A stretch of 64,000 bases of DNA from positions 169,027-233,026 of the forward strand of contig NZ_JADOEP010000002.1 in NCBI RefSeq assembly GCF_016745275.1, given 5' to 3'. Under the pieces are notes generated by a model that was not told the DNA's origin, searched no databases, and was given only the letters and a program-made list of their open reading frames with translations. This document shows, in pieces, positions 1-9,119 of the stretch (positions are counted from its first letter, which is position 1; every line of letters starts with the position of its first letter). The DNA is from Enterococcus sp. BWB1-3. GTDB lineage: Bacteria > Bacillota > Bacilli > Lactobacillales > Enterococcaceae. A program made the translations under genes and the position numbers.

Positions 1-123
1 TTATGCGACGAGTAATCGCAGGAGCAAGCTTTTTATGCGACGAGTAATCGCAGGAGCAAGCTTTTTATGCGACGAGTAATCGCAGGAGCAAGCTTTTTAT
101 GCGACGAGTAATCGCAGGAGCAA
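1..123. repeat. Tandem array of a 32-bp repeat
   Basis: Head-to-tail copies of a 32-bp unit begin at 1, 33, 65 and 97; the fourth ends after 27 bases. Each copy contains TGCGACGAGTAATCGCA, in which TGCGA and TCGCA form a short stem with a 7-nt loop. The array may continue left of the window. There are no spacers between copies, so it is not a CRISPR. A diverged relative lies at 34646-34671. Confidence 0.9.
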
Positions 124-243
124 ATAAGTAGCACGATCTAGTTTTGTCCCTCAAGGTTAACTTTGAGAAGAACCTCAATAAGCGATCGACCTACAAGCTC
201 TTCTGTCCTCTTTAATTTGACAAATCAGATAATCAAAATAAAC
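124..243. other. Short gene-free stretch after the repeat array
   Basis: No open frame with a ribosome site is visible here. It lies just downstream of the response-regulator gene on the minus strand. I see no clear hairpin followed by a T-run that would end that transcript. Confidence 0.4.
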
Positions 244-1728
244 TTATAAAGAATCATACTCTTCTCTGTACTTATCCCGAAATTCTTTGGGCGTAAGTCC
301 ATTCAGTTTTTTGAACAATTTTGAAAAATAATTCGTATTATTGTAGCCGATGGATTCAGAAATTTCATTAATCGTCTGCTGCGTGTGGAGCAACAAGTGT
401 TGAGCTCTTTTAATACGAACCAAATTCAAATACTGGTTAAAGCTCAGCTCCGTTTCCTTTTTGAACAGCTGACCTAAATAAACTACACTTAGATGGAGGG
501 TCTCTGCAGCAGATTTCAATGAGAGCTCCTTTGTATACAACTCATTAATGATCTCAATCGCGTGTTGAACTGTTTCTGAGTAGCGTTTACGGCTTTTTTG
601 ATCTCTTGTTTTAATTAAAATCGTATCAAAAAGCTGGCGCAGATCCATTATCGTATTACCTGTTCTAATTTCAGCAATTACCTGTTCGTAGTCATCGGAT
701 GAGAGAGCCGGCGATTGTCGATAAATATCTGTAAACAGCAGAAAAGAAATGTACTTTACCTGCTCCGGATCTGCTTGAGCCGACAACAGCTGCTCAAAAA
801 TCTTATCCAGCTCCTGGTGTATCGTTTTACGATCTCCAATCGTCAATGCTTCATTAAATGAAAGAAAAGGCAGCTCTGCTTCTTTATTTAATGTATCCGC
901 TTTTAAAACTTTTTTATGTGGAAGAAGGTCAGGATAAAATGCCTGCAGAGATTGAATCTGTTTAATTTTTTCAAAGCTTTTATACAGGTTTTCCCAAGCT
1001 TCGATTGTTTCACTGATAATCATCTGCCAATTTGCTCCAGTAAATTGCTGTTCAATCATTCGAACACTCAACAGCAGCTTTTGACGACTTCCATTGTAGA
1101 TTACAATTAGCTGATCCTCGTTAAATCTGCCATAAATGGTCATTGGCTGCCCAATATCCATAAAGTAGTCAGCCACTGCTTTGAGTACATCTGCCGGACC
1201 ATTAAACAAGAGTATTGTATAAGGCGGTTCAACAGTACTTGGGAACTGCCTAAGCAATCCTTGAAATTCCCCCTCATTTAATTCATCATTCAGCCAAAGA
1301 ATTAACCCTGTTTCCCGGTACAGCTCCTTTTGTTCCTTCTGCAGTTGTCGGTTCTCCAATTCTGAACGAATCTCAAGAACACTCTTCTTCAACTCTTCTT
1401 TATTTACAGGTTTCACCAGATAATTCTTTACCCCAAGCTGCATCCCTTTTTTAACAAAATCAAATTCCTCATATCCGGATAAAATAATTGTAAAAAAATC
1501 CTTTGTTTTTAACTGTGTTTGTTTGACAAGTTCAATGCCGCTCATATCCGGCATATTGATATCTGTAATCAGCAGATCAATTTCGTGATCTTTTAAATAA
1601 TTCAATGCTTCATCAGAGCTTTTAGCGGTCTTAACTACTTCAAATCCAAGTTCCGACCAATTGAGAATCATCTTTAGCCCTTCAAGAATCATATATTCAT
1701 CATCCACAAACATCAGCTTATACTTCAT
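244..1728 (-). CDS. AraC-family response regulator (YesN type)
   Basis: Cytoplasmic DNA-binding response regulator of about 494 residues. The N-terminal receiver domain (about 1-120) has the acidic pair VDDE near residue 9 and the phospho-acceptor Asp56 in LLITDINMPD. A long linker follows. The last 100 residues hold the paired helix-turn-helix of AraC proteins, ending IGYNNTNYFSKLFKKLNGLTP. The chosen ATG overlaps the kinase stop as TGATG, giving translational coupling; a GTG one codon earlier is possible. It is last in the minus-strand unit ABC importer / YesL / kinase / regulator. By analogy with YesM-YesN systems it probably activates the neighbouring sugar importer in response to an extracellular glycan. 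The target promoter is inferred. Confidence 0.9.
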   Translation of the reverse strand: MKYKLMFVDDEYMILEGLKMILNWSELGFEVVKTAKSSDEALNYLKDHEIDLLITDINMPDMSGIELVKQTQLKTKDFFTIILSGYEEFDFVKKGMQLGVKNYLVKPVNKEELKKSVLEIRSELENRQLQKEQKELYRETGLILWLNDELNEGEFQGLLRQFPSTVEPPYTILLFNGPADVLKAVADYFMDIGQPMTIYGRFNEDQLIVIYNGSRQKLLLSVRMIEQQFTGANWQMIISETIEAWENLYKSFEKIKQIQSLQAFYPDLLPHKKVLKADTLNKEAELPFLSFNEALTIGDRKTIHQELDKIFEQLLSAQADPEQVKYISFLLFTDIYRQSPALSSDDYEQVIAEIRTGNTIMDLRQLFDTILIKTRDQKSRKRYSETVQHAIEIINELYTKELSLKSAAETLHLSVVYLGQLFKKETELSFNQYLNLVRIKRAQHLLLHTQQTINEISESIGYNNTNYFSKLFKKLNGLTPKEFRDKYREEYDSL

Positions 1729-3464
1729 CACGTTTCCAATACCTCCCTATCTAACACAATACTTATTTTAACCCCTTCCCAAGGTACGGAATCAATCTGT
1801 ATCTGATACTTTTCACCATAGAAACCTCTCAATCGCTCATGAACATTCTTCAACCCAATAGAATTTTGAAGATCTACTTCCTGATCTGTCATTCTTTCTA
1901 AAATCATGCTCAATTCTTCATTGTCAATTCCTTTTCCATTATCAGCTATCTGTATATAAATTTTCCCCTTCATAGAAAATGCTTTAATACTGATTGCATT
2001 ATCATTTCTGCTGTAATCGATGCCATGGACAAAATAATTTTCAACAAGCGGCTGAATAACAAACTTAGGAATTTTCAAAGTCTTAAGATTTTCTTCGATC
2101 GTCACAACATAAGCAATTTTATCTGGATAACGCATCTGATACAAATAAACATATTTTTCACAGAAGTCCAATTCATTCTGCAATGTTGTCGTTTTTTCTT
2201 GTGTCGTGTTGTTCCGCAGCAAGGCTGAAAACGCATAAACAACATCAGCCAGCTCCTCTTGTTGGCGACTAAGAGCATACATCCGAATATATTCCAGCGT
2301 ATTATACAGAAAATGAGGATTAATTTGAGACTGTAACGCACGCATATGTGCATCCCGCTGTTTAATTTCCAATGTGTAGATATCTTCAATGTAGTCATTA
2401 ATACTCACAGTCATCTGATTGATTGCTTCCGCAATTTCTTTAAGTTCCTGTTGGACTTCTGTTGTGTCAATTTGTTCTTTAAAATTCCCCTGACTGACTT
2501 TTTTCGTAGCTTCCACAATATTTCGTACTTGAGAGGAATAACGTTTAAATGTGCGGTTTAACACTAAAAGCAATAAGGCAATAATCAGAATACCAAAAAA
2601 GAAAATCATTCCAGCAAAAGCGAAAATCTCCTTCCATATTCTTTGTTTGCTTAAAAGTATTAAAATCGTCCGGTCCTCCCTGCTGCTGACTGCCTTCACA
2701 TAGTAATTCTTTTTCAAAAAATTCAGCGGTACTCTCCTGCCCTGCTGCATCTGCTCGTCGAGTGCAGTCAGCTGCTGTTCATTCATTTGTGTATTATTCT
2801 CGTATAGACGCTGCCCGCTGCTTGAATAGATGAAGCTGCTGATTCCTCTCTGTCGATTCTCCTCACTCTGACTGCCCAGAACCATCGAATCATCGAATGC
2901 AATAAACAGCTGACCAACAACCTGAGTCAGATTGCCGGGATTATAAATGGATCGAATCAGATACAGACTTTCATCCATAATTATTTGATTCCCCTGAAAT
3001 TCTGTTCCCTGAGGCCGTTCCCTGTCAGCTTTTAGATAATATTCACTTTCTTCAAGCCGAATGGCAAGCTCGCTGATTTCCCCATAAGTATTAAATATTC
3101 TGGAAAGGGTATTGGGAATATAAATATTTTCTCCTGTTGTCCGATAGATTTCATTTGTATAGTCAAAATATTCAGCTGGGGTTAAATTCAAATAGTTTCT
3201 CACTGATTCAAACTGCCGATCTGAATTCGTAAATTCACCAAGTACTTCTGTCATCAACCGACTTTTTTCCTGCGTATAGCTATCCAGCTGCAGTCCCGTA
3301 TTCTCAACTGACTGCCAGCTACTGTGGAATTGTTCAATTCCAGTATACAAGCTGAGTGTCAGCATAATAAAGATAGAAACAAGAATCAGCAAAATACTAT
3401 AGAGCTGCATCAACTGATTAATCAGGAAATCCTTTTTAAAAAAATCAGCAATTTTAGTTTTCAT
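1728..3464 (-). CDS. YesM-type sensor histidine kinase
   Basis: Membrane sensor kinase of 578 residues. A first transmembrane helix lies at about 18-41, then an extracellular sensor region of about 240 residues, a second helix at about 282-304 and a HAMP linker. The His_kinase domain carries the phospho-acceptor His (near 384) in QSQINPHFLYNTLEY. The ATPase domain follows, with DNGKGID and a terminal GLKNVHERL motif. This layout is typical of LytS/YesM-class kinases found with AraC-type regulators and sugar importers. It overlaps the upstream YesL gene by 11 bp and the regulator gene by 1 bp, so the three are co-translated. The ligand is unknown; the surrounding mannosidases suggest a mannose-rich glycan. 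Confidence 0.92.
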   Translation of the reverse strand: MKTKIADFFKKDFLINQLMQLYSILLILVSIFIMLTLSLYTGIEQFHSSWQSVENTGLQLDSYTQEKSRLMTEVLGEFTNSDRQFESVRNYLNLTPAEYFDYTNEIYRTTGENIYIPNTLSRIFNTYGEISELAIRLEESEYYLKADRERPQGTEFQGNQIIMDESLYLIRSIYNPGNLTQVVGQLFIAFDDSMVLGSQSEENRQRGISSFIYSSSGQRLYENNTQMNEQQLTALDEQMQQGRRVPLNFLKKNYYVKAVSSREDRTILILLSKQRIWKEIFAFAGMIFFFGILIIALLLLVLNRTFKRYSSQVRNIVEATKKVSQGNFKEQIDTTEVQQELKEIAEAINQMTVSINDYIEDIYTLEIKQRDAHMRALQSQINPHFLYNTLEYIRMYALSRQQEELADVVYAFSALLRNNTTQEKTTTLQNELDFCEKYVYLYQMRYPDKIAYVVTIEENLKTLKIPKFVIQPLVENYFVHGIDYSRNDNAISIKAFSMKGKIYIQIADNGKGIDNEELSMILERMTDQEVDLQNSIGLKNVHERLRGFYGEKYQIQIDSVPWEGVKISIVLDREVLET

Positions 3465-4068
3465 ATGTTAACTTTCCATCGATCCATTCACGATTTTTTT
3501 TACTGGCAAATGACATCCATAGAATAATAAGACTAAAACTCCCAAATAATATAAGTCCTTTCATACTCAATGTAAACAGAATAATCCCTGTAAGCCCGAC
3601 AATAATTTTTAAAAAGACAGTGAAATTTAAAAAAATACTGATAAAAGACAGCTTGAAAAGATTGATAAAACTCAGCTCATAGGTTGACTCATTCATTAAT
3701 ACATATAGATAACCTACAGTCAGCAAAAGAACTGCAAACAGCAAAATAAAGTCAATTATCATCCAAATCAGTCCTTGCAGGCTGCTGGAGAGATAAAGGT
3801 TATAAAAAATAACTATCTGTATACTGAAAAACAAGTAAAAATATAGATTACCTTTGATAAAATTCACTTTCCAGCGCTCAAATGCAAGTTTCCAGGTTGT
3901 CTCCCTATAGCCCAGTTCATTTATCTGAACCAAATCACTGATTGTTTGAAAAGCAGGACCAATACCTAAAAAAAGCCCGCCAAGAAGTGTAAATGTAATA
4001 AAAATAAAATTAAGTTTCACAATAGCCCAAATCATTGAAAAGCCTTTTTCCAGTCCTGAACTGACCAT
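3454..4068 (-). CDS. YesL-like (DUF624) membrane protein
   Basis: Integral membrane protein of 204 residues with about five hydrophobic segments, at roughly 15-35, 75-95, 102-125, 140-163 and 165-185. The start ITFTLLGGLFLGIGPA followed by an aromatic-rich loop fits the YesL/DUF624 family, commonly encoded beside YesM/YesN systems and carbohydrate ABC importers. The family's biochemical role is not established; an accessory role in sensing or transport is inferred from context. A GGCGGA ribosome site lies 5 nt before the ATG. The gene ends inside the kinase gene. Confidence 0.75.
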   Translation of the reverse strand: MVSSGLEKGFSMIWAIVKLNFIFITFTLLGGLFLGIGPAFQTISDLVQINELGYRETTWKLAFERWKVNFIKGNLYFYLFFSIQIVIFYNLYLSSSLQGLIWMIIDFILLFAVLLLTVGYLYVLMNESTYELSFINLFKLSFISIFLNFTVFLKIIVGLTGIILFTLSMKGLILFGSFSLIILWMSFASKKNREWIDGKLTYEN

Positions 4069-4149
4069 GTAATTCCGCCCTTTCCTCGTTTCCCTTTGTT
4101 ATTATAACGATACTGAAGCAAGGAACATTGCTCCTGTTTATGTAAGTGA

Positions 4150-4190
4150 ACACAGGATAAATCACTCATACCTCATAGATTTATCCTGCG
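4150..4190 (-). terminator. Hairpin after the solute-binding protein gene
   Basis: The perfect 10-bp inverted repeat AGGATAAATC / GATTTATCCT lies between the binding-protein stop and the YesL gene. It has no T-run, so it may act as an mRNA stabiliser or partial terminator that lowers expression of the sensor genes relative to the transporter. Confidence 0.5.
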
Positions 4191-4220
4191 TTCGATATTC
4201 ATTTAAAAAAATAGATGGAG

Positions 4221-5681
4221 CTATTTATTTGTTTTACGAAATTCATCAAATTGCTGCTGCATTTCTTCACAAACTTTGTCCCAGCCAGCTGTTTTCAAGT
4301 CCTCTAAAAGCTTTGGTATATTCACTTCCGGATCAATTGTACCAGTCGCCAAGCTGGATTTGTAGCGATTCATTACATTGGCAATATTTGTAATTTCTGT
4401 TTTCACAGCATCTGTCTTGAAATTGAAGCCCAGAATTGGTGAAGATTCTGAATCAGCTATATTTTCATCGCGCTCTTTGATCATTTCATCTGTAATAGTA
4501 TCCTGTGTATAAAGAATCAGGTTATTTCCAGTGTTCCAGGCTGCCATATGGTTATTGGGCTGATAGCCGTCCAGCAGTTTGATTTTGTTGTCTTCTCCTT
4601 CAATTTTCTCCCAAGCTTCTCCCTCAACTCCGTAAACCAGTCCATTTAAAAGTTCTGGATCGCTATTTAACAGCCCAAGAAATTCCATTGCTTTTTCTTT
4701 ATTTTTAGAGACATTGGAAATGACAAAATTCGCCATTTGAGCCTGTGCTGTTGATTTTAACGAAATTGTAATTGGTCGTGAAACCAACTCCTGTCCTGCT
4801 GCATTCGTTAATATTGTATCACCGTAATCCATCGGTCCTTGTGTTTCCTCACGCATAAACCATGTATTTCCTTCCAAAGGAAAGCCGGTTGTATTAGTCG
4901 CCGCATCTGCAGGGATCAACCCATCTGTGTACCATTGATGCATCAATTTAAAGTTTTCCATCTGTTCCTTATCTGCGTACTGATTAACAATTTTCGTTGT
5001 ATCGCCATCAAGTTTTACTGCAAATGGATATTCTTTTCCAATAATATAATCGAAGTTTCCAGATAGTTCAAATGTTTGACCAATCGCAAAGGCAGGAATT
5101 CCCGGTTCATTTTTATGGAAGATTTTCAATACTTCCTCAGCATCTGCATACGAATGAACGGAGCTGATATCAATGTCGTATTTATCCAAATATTGTTTGT
5201 TAAATGTCAGCATTTGCTGTGCATAGATGTTCCCGTTAACTGGAAAAGCATACAATTTTCCATCTATTGAATTTCCTTTAATATAGGCTTCATCCAATTG
5301 TTCATAAGCTTCTTTTGCATATTCAGGCGCCAATTCTGTTAAATCAGTATACGCACCTTTTTGAGCGTTAGCTACATAATCAGAGGCAAAAGAAAGATCA
5401 TAATTTTCACCTGAAGCGATAATTGTACTCATTTTCTGATTCCAATCTCCCCAGCTGATATATTGCAAATCAATCTTCGCACTAATTTTCTCCTCGATAC
5501 GCTTATTTGCAATCTCCATCAGCTGATCATAGTTATCGGGTTTATCCCCCACCTGATACATCAGCAAAGTTGTCACACCATCTGCTTCTCCTGAAGCGTT
5601 ATCATTTGAACCACAAGCTGCCAGCCCTACTGTTAAAGCTGTTGCTCCTGCAATTACAGCTGCTTTTTTCCACTTATTCAT
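4221..5681 (-). CDS. Extracellular sugar-binding lipoprotein of an ABC importer
   Basis: Solute-binding lipoprotein of 486 residues. A signal peptide with lipobox LAAC (predicted lipidated Cys23) is followed by the mature protein starting GSNDNASGEADG. The body matches family 1 carbohydrate-binding proteins, and the C-terminal part resembles the DUF3502 domain of LplA/LipO-like proteins. It would be anchored outside the membrane and deliver oligosaccharide to the two permeases encoded just upstream in the operon. The start has an AGGAGG site 7 nt ahead. No ATPase gene is present in this locus, so a shared MsmK-type ATPase elsewhere is expected. The substrate, inferred from the mannosidases, is an alpha-mannose-containing glycan. 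Confidence 0.9.
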   Translation of the reverse strand: MNKWKKAAVIAGATALTVGLAACGSNDNASGEADGVTTLLMYQVGDKPDNYDQLMEIANKRIEEKISAKIDLQYISWGDWNQKMSTIIASGENYDLSFASDYVANAQKGAYTDLTELAPEYAKEAYEQLDEAYIKGNSIDGKLYAFPVNGNIYAQQMLTFNKQYLDKYDIDISSVHSYADAEEVLKIFHKNEPGIPAFAIGQTFELSGNFDYIIGKEYPFAVKLDGDTTKIVNQYADKEQMENFKLMHQWYTDGLIPADAATNTTGFPLEGNTWFMREETQGPMDYGDTILTNAAGQELVSRPITISLKSTAQAQMANFVISNVSKNKEKAMEFLGLLNSDPELLNGLVYGVEGEAWEKIEGEDNKIKLLDGYQPNNHMAAWNTGNNLILYTQDTITDEMIKERDENIADSESSPILGFNFKTDAVKTEITNIANVMNRYKSSLATGTIDPEVNIPKLLEDLKTAGWDKVCEEMQQQFDEFRKTNK

Positions 5682-5702
5682 TTCTATTCCTCCTATATAT
5701 TT

Positions 5703-6626
5703 TTATTCCTTCACACCGCCGATTGTTAAGCCGCCGACAAAATATCGCTGAAAGAACGGATAGGTAACTGCAATCGGTAATGTTGAAACAACAACAATGG
5801 CCATCCTGGCCGATTCACTTGGCAGAGCTGCCAGCCCTCCCTGAACCTGAGCAGCCATTCCTGTGCTTTTTGCCAGATAATCAAGATTATTTTGAATGCG
5901 CATTAACAACGCCTGTAAAGGAATCAGAGAATCCTTTTGAACATACAGCAAAGCATTAAACCAATCATTCCAATAGCCCAAGGCAGCAAACAAACTAATC
6001 GTTGCAATACCAGGTACAGCTAGCGGCAAAACAATAGAAACAAAAATTTTTATTTCACTTGCGCCATCAATCCTTGCCGATTCAATAATACTGTCCGGTA
6101 CTGTTTTTTTAAAGAAGGTCCTCATTACAAGAATATTAAAAGGACCTAAAGCCAGCGGCAGAATCAGTGCCCATATCGTATCCTTCAATTGCAGAAGATT
6201 TGTCATAACCAAATAATTCGCTACCATTCCCGGTGAAAACAACATCGTAATTAATGCAACCAATGTGAAAAAACGTCGAAATGGAAAATTTGACCTTGAA
6301 ATGGCATAGGCATACAACGAAGTCATTGTTGCATTAACGAATGTTCCAAAAACTGTTACGAAAACGGTTACACCGAAAGCCTGAAAGATCTTACTGCTCA
6401 TCTGCCCACTGAACAGGTAAGTATAGGCTGCTGTAGAAAATTCTCCTGGCCAGAAGCGGTATCCATTTTCTGCCAATGAAGTTTCACTTGTCAACGAAAT
6501 AACAATAACAAAGAAAAACGGCAGAATACAGGAAATTGCAAAAAGCGCAATGACTATGCTGAAAATCAAGTTGACCGTTGAATTAAAGGAACGAACTTCA
6601 ACTTGTTGTACTTTTTTTTTCTTCAT
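5703..6626 (-). CDS. Sugar ABC transporter permease (YtcP/LplC type)
   Basis: Inner-membrane permease of 307 residues with six predicted helices. The EAA-type cytoplasmic loop, ARIDGASEIKIFVSIVLP, docks the ATPase. The start chosen is the ATG opening MKKKKVQQ, preceded by an AGGGGG site; upstream in-frame residues overlap the neighbouring permease gene and look non-native. It ends with GGLTIGGVKE, typical of the MalG-like partner in binding-protein-dependent oligosaccharide importers. It lies 13 bp after the first permease and 21 bp before the binding-protein gene, so the three form one transcript. Confidence 0.9.
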   Translation of the reverse strand: MKKKKVQQVEVRSFNSTVNLIFSIVIALFAISCILPFFFVIVISLTSETSLAENGYRFWPGEFSTAAYTYLFSGQMSSKIFQAFGVTVFVTVFGTFVNATMTSLYAYAISRSNFPFRRFFTLVALITMLFSPGMVANYLVMTNLLQLKDTIWALILPLALGPFNILVMRTFFKKTVPDSIIESARIDGASEIKIFVSIVLPLAVPGIATISLFAALGYWNDWFNALLYVQKDSLIPLQALLMRIQNNLDYLAKSTGMAAQVQGGLAALPSESARMAIVVVSTLPIAVTYPFFQRYFVGGLTIGGVKE

Positions 6627-6639
6627 ATTAAAGTCCCCC

Positions 6640-7581
6640 TTAAAATAAGGCTGAATCCGGTTCAAGTTTTCGAACAACAAAATTCGCTGCCAGCAACAGA
6701 CAGGCACCTACCACAGATTGATATAAACCAGCAGCAGCAGTCATCCCAAGGTCCCCTGTAGCAGTCAGTCCGTTAAAGATGTACGTATCCAAAACAGCAG
6801 TCACCTGATACAAAGCACCGGAGTTTTTCGGTACTTGAAAGAACAGACCAAAATCTGCTCGAAAGATTCCTCCAATATTCATAATCAGCAGAACAGATAT
6901 CATTGGAATTAGTTGAGGAATCGTCACATTTTTAATTTGCTGCCATTTGCTGGCACCGTCCACCATTGCTGCTTCATAATAGGTCGGATCAATTCCCATG
7001 ACAGAAGCGTAGTAAATAATACTGTTATAGCCAAGACTTTTCCAGACATTCAGTACGACGAAAATCAGCGGCCACCACTTTGGATCAGCATACCAGTTAA
7101 TTCCGTCTCCACCTGCATTTGTAATCCATTGATTTAAAATTCCTTTATCAGGACTCAAAAATGCATAGACAAAGTATGAAATGACAACCCAAGAGAGAAA
7201 GTACGGCAATAAAGACATAGTATGATAGACTTTCACTGCTTTCTTATTTCGGAGTTCACTCATAATAATCGCAAATGCAATCGCAAAAAACAGATTGAAT
7301 GCCAAAAACACAATATTGTAAAGCAGTGTATTCCTTGTAATCAGCCAGGCATCACTGGATGCAAATAAGAATTTGAAATTTTCAAATCCAACCCACGGAC
7401 TATTTCTCAAACTTGCAAGAAAACCATCCGGCGAAATATGGAAATCTTTAAATGCTACAATATTTGCGAGCACTGGTATGTAGAAAAAGAATATAAACCA
7501 GATGAAACCCGGCAAAGCCATTAAAATAAGTGCTTTAAATTGCCAGATTTGCTGCCAGATGCTCTTTTTTCTTTTATTCAT
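6640..7581 (-). CDS. Sugar ABC transporter permease (LplB type)
   Basis: First gene of the importer operon: a permease of 313 residues with six predicted helices and the EAA loop AAMVDGASKWQQIKNVTIP. It pairs with the downstream permease to form the membrane channel. The ATG of MNKRKKS is preferred because AAAGGAG lies about 9 nt upstream; an in-frame start 14 codons earlier would overlap the cre site. Family knowledge places this type with complex-oligosaccharide importers, such as those for N-glycans and polysaccharide fragments in streptococci and bacilli. Specificity here is inferred from the adjacent mannosidases. Confidence 0.9.
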   Translation of the reverse strand: MNKRKKSIWQQIWQFKALILMALPGFIWFIFFFYIPVLANIVAFKDFHISPDGFLASLRNSPWVGFENFKFLFASSDAWLITRNTLLYNIVFLAFNLFFAIAFAIIMSELRNKKAVKVYHTMSLLPYFLSWVVISYFVYAFLSPDKGILNQWITNAGGDGINWYADPKWWPLIFVVLNVWKSLGYNSIIYYASVMGIDPTYYEAAMVDGASKWQQIKNVTIPQLIPMISVLLIMNIGGIFRADFGLFFQVPKNSGALYQVTAVLDTYIFNGLTATGDLGMTAAAGLYQSVVGACLLLAANFVVRKLEPDSALF

Positions 7582-7605
7582 TTCTTTCGCTCCTTTCATT
7601 AGTAA

Positions 7606-7619
7606 GGATAACGCTTTCA
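7606..7619 (-). promoter_or_regulatory. Probable cre site (CcpA operator)
   Basis: On the minus strand TGAAAGCGTTATCC matches the catabolite-response consensus TGWAARCGYTWNCW at 13 of 14 positions. It lies about 25 bp before the first permease start, downstream of where a promoter would sit. CcpA bound there would block transcription of the importer when glucose is available. Confidence 0.75.
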
Positions 7620-7623
7620 ACAA

Positions 7624-8261
7624 AAGAACTTAAGAAACAAACTATAGGTCTTTCGAAACAAATTAAAGATGTTGTTCAAACTTATCTGCCGAACTATTTA
7701 GTAGTATAAGTCATCTAGTAAGAGAGTACGTGAAGCTCTGATGGGATAAATTGTCAGAATTTATTCCATATACAAGGAGACAACTGAATGTAAAACAACT
7801 GAGAATAGGACAGAAATAAAGTTCTGAACTCTCCTCGTATCTCCCCCCAATAAACGGCGGGACAAAAGGAGCTCCTTCGGAATTAAGCCAAACAATCAGA
7901 GCTCCAGATCCTTCACCGAGTAGGTGACAGGACTTCATCTACTCTGCTAAAACAATCCTAGTGAAGCCTGTCAACTCTCGTATGTTTCATACGTAGAAGT
8001 TGATGTGATCGCAGCGAAGTGTATCCATTCACAGCTATTCATTCTATGAATAGTGTTCCTTAACAATTTTCGGATATTCCTTCTTAATTCTCGGAGCTGA
8101 TCGCTTTTGTCACAACCTCAACTAAATACAGAGGCATACAAAGTCTGGACCATCGTTTATTCAGTTTTAAGGAATAAGACTTACTAATATCACACTCCCA
8201 GCCATCTTCTAAAAATACAAGTAAAAAAGCTTTATATATATTTCTGCTGCCTGCCTATTTT
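7624..8261. other. Gene-free region with several hairpins
   Basis: A 638-bp gap between the importer operon and the ROK kinase. It holds inverted repeats CGTATG-TTT-CATACG (7979-7993) and CTATTCAT-TCT-ATGAATAG (8035-8053), plus a looser pair around 7925 and 7964. A TATAGT box (rightmost base near 7655, minus strand) with a poor -35 could be the activator-dependent importer promoter. A 75-codon open frame on the minus strand (7711-7938) has no ribosome site and no recognisable family. Confidence 0.5.
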
Positions 8262-9119
8262 CTAAACTGCTTCCTTTGCCAGAAGCAGACAGCCGATAAT
8301 CCCACTCTCGTTAGCAAGCTGCCAGCGAACAATATATTCATTTACTTCAGGAGTATCCATATATCCTGCCATCTGTTCAATGAACTGTCTACGTATCTTG
8401 TGAAGCAAATGCCCCTGATTCATGACGCCTCCGCCTAAAATGATTTTCTCTGGCGCCAGTGTTAACGTGTAATTCATCAATGCCTGTGCAATATAGTAGG
8501 CCTGAAGTTCCCATGCCGGATGTGCTTCCGGCAGATTTTCGCCTTTCGTCCCTGTTCTGGTTTCAAGAGAAGGACCTGCCGCCAATCCCTCCAAACAATC
8601 CCGATGGTACGGACAAGTGCCTTCATAACGGTCTGAGTCAGCACGCCTGATTCTGATATGCCCCATTTCCGGATGTCCAAGCCCTTGAAAGATCGTTTCG
8701 TCAATCACAACACCGGCTCCAATACCTGTTCCTACAGTCAGATAGATACAGCTCTTTTTACCTTTGGCTGCTCCTCTTTTCATTTCCCCGTAAGCAGCAG
8801 CATTCACATCTGTTGTCCAGGCAAAAGGAATGGAATAGCGACTCTTTAAATTCCCTAAAAGATCAAAGGCTGTCCAACCTTTTTTTGGAGTTGCCAGAAT
8901 ATAACCATAATTATCTTTATCCGGATTAATACCGATTGGACCAAATGAGCCTACTCCCATAGAGCACAAAGAATACTGATCAAAAAAGGCATAAATCCGT
9001 TCCAACGTTTCTTCCGGAAGGGTCGTAGGAATCTCCAAGCGGTCAATAATCGTCAATGCTTCATCTCCAACGGCACAAACCATTTTAGTTCCTCCGGCTT
9101 CAATTGCTCCATAATACAT
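8262..9119 (-). CDS. ROK-family sugar kinase (fructo-/mannokinase type)
   Basis: Cytoplasmic hexose kinase of 285 residues. The N-terminal phosphate loop is GAIEAGGTK, the catalytic Asp lies in TTDVNAAAYGE, the glycine-rich VGTGIGAGV segment binds nucleotide, and a zinc site C-x2-H-x2-C is visible in TCPYHRDCLEG. ROK fructokinases of this subfamily (GmuE/ScrK-like) phosphorylate fructose and often mannose at C6. Its ATG overlaps the GH38 stop region by 1 bp, so it is coupled to the mannosidases. Mannose released by GH38 and GH125 would be phosphorylated here to mannose-6-phosphate. Mannose preference is an inference from context. Confidence 0.88.
   Translation of the reverse strand: MYYGAIEAGGTKMVCAVGDEALTIIDRLEIPTTLPEETLERIYAFFDQYSLCSMGVGSFGPIGINPDKDNYGYILATPKKGWTAFDLLGNLKSRYSIPFAWTTDVNAAAYGEMKRGAAKGKKSCIYLTVGTGIGAGVVIDETIFQGLGHPEMGHIRIRRADSDRYEGTCPYHRDCLEGLAAGPSLETRTGTKGENLPEAHPAWELQAYYIAQALMNYTLTLAPEKIILGGGVMNQGHLLHKIRRQFIEQMAGYMDTPEVNEYIVRWQLANESGIIGCLLLAKEAV

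Noticed and set aside
1-123. CRISPR-like appearance of the short repeats
   Set aside because: Copies are contiguous with no unique spacers and no cas genes nearby.
7711-7938. 75-codon minus-strand open frame in the gap before the ROK kinase
   Set aside because: No ribosome site, no recognisable family, and it spans a hairpin-rich region; more likely part of an intergenic element than a gene.
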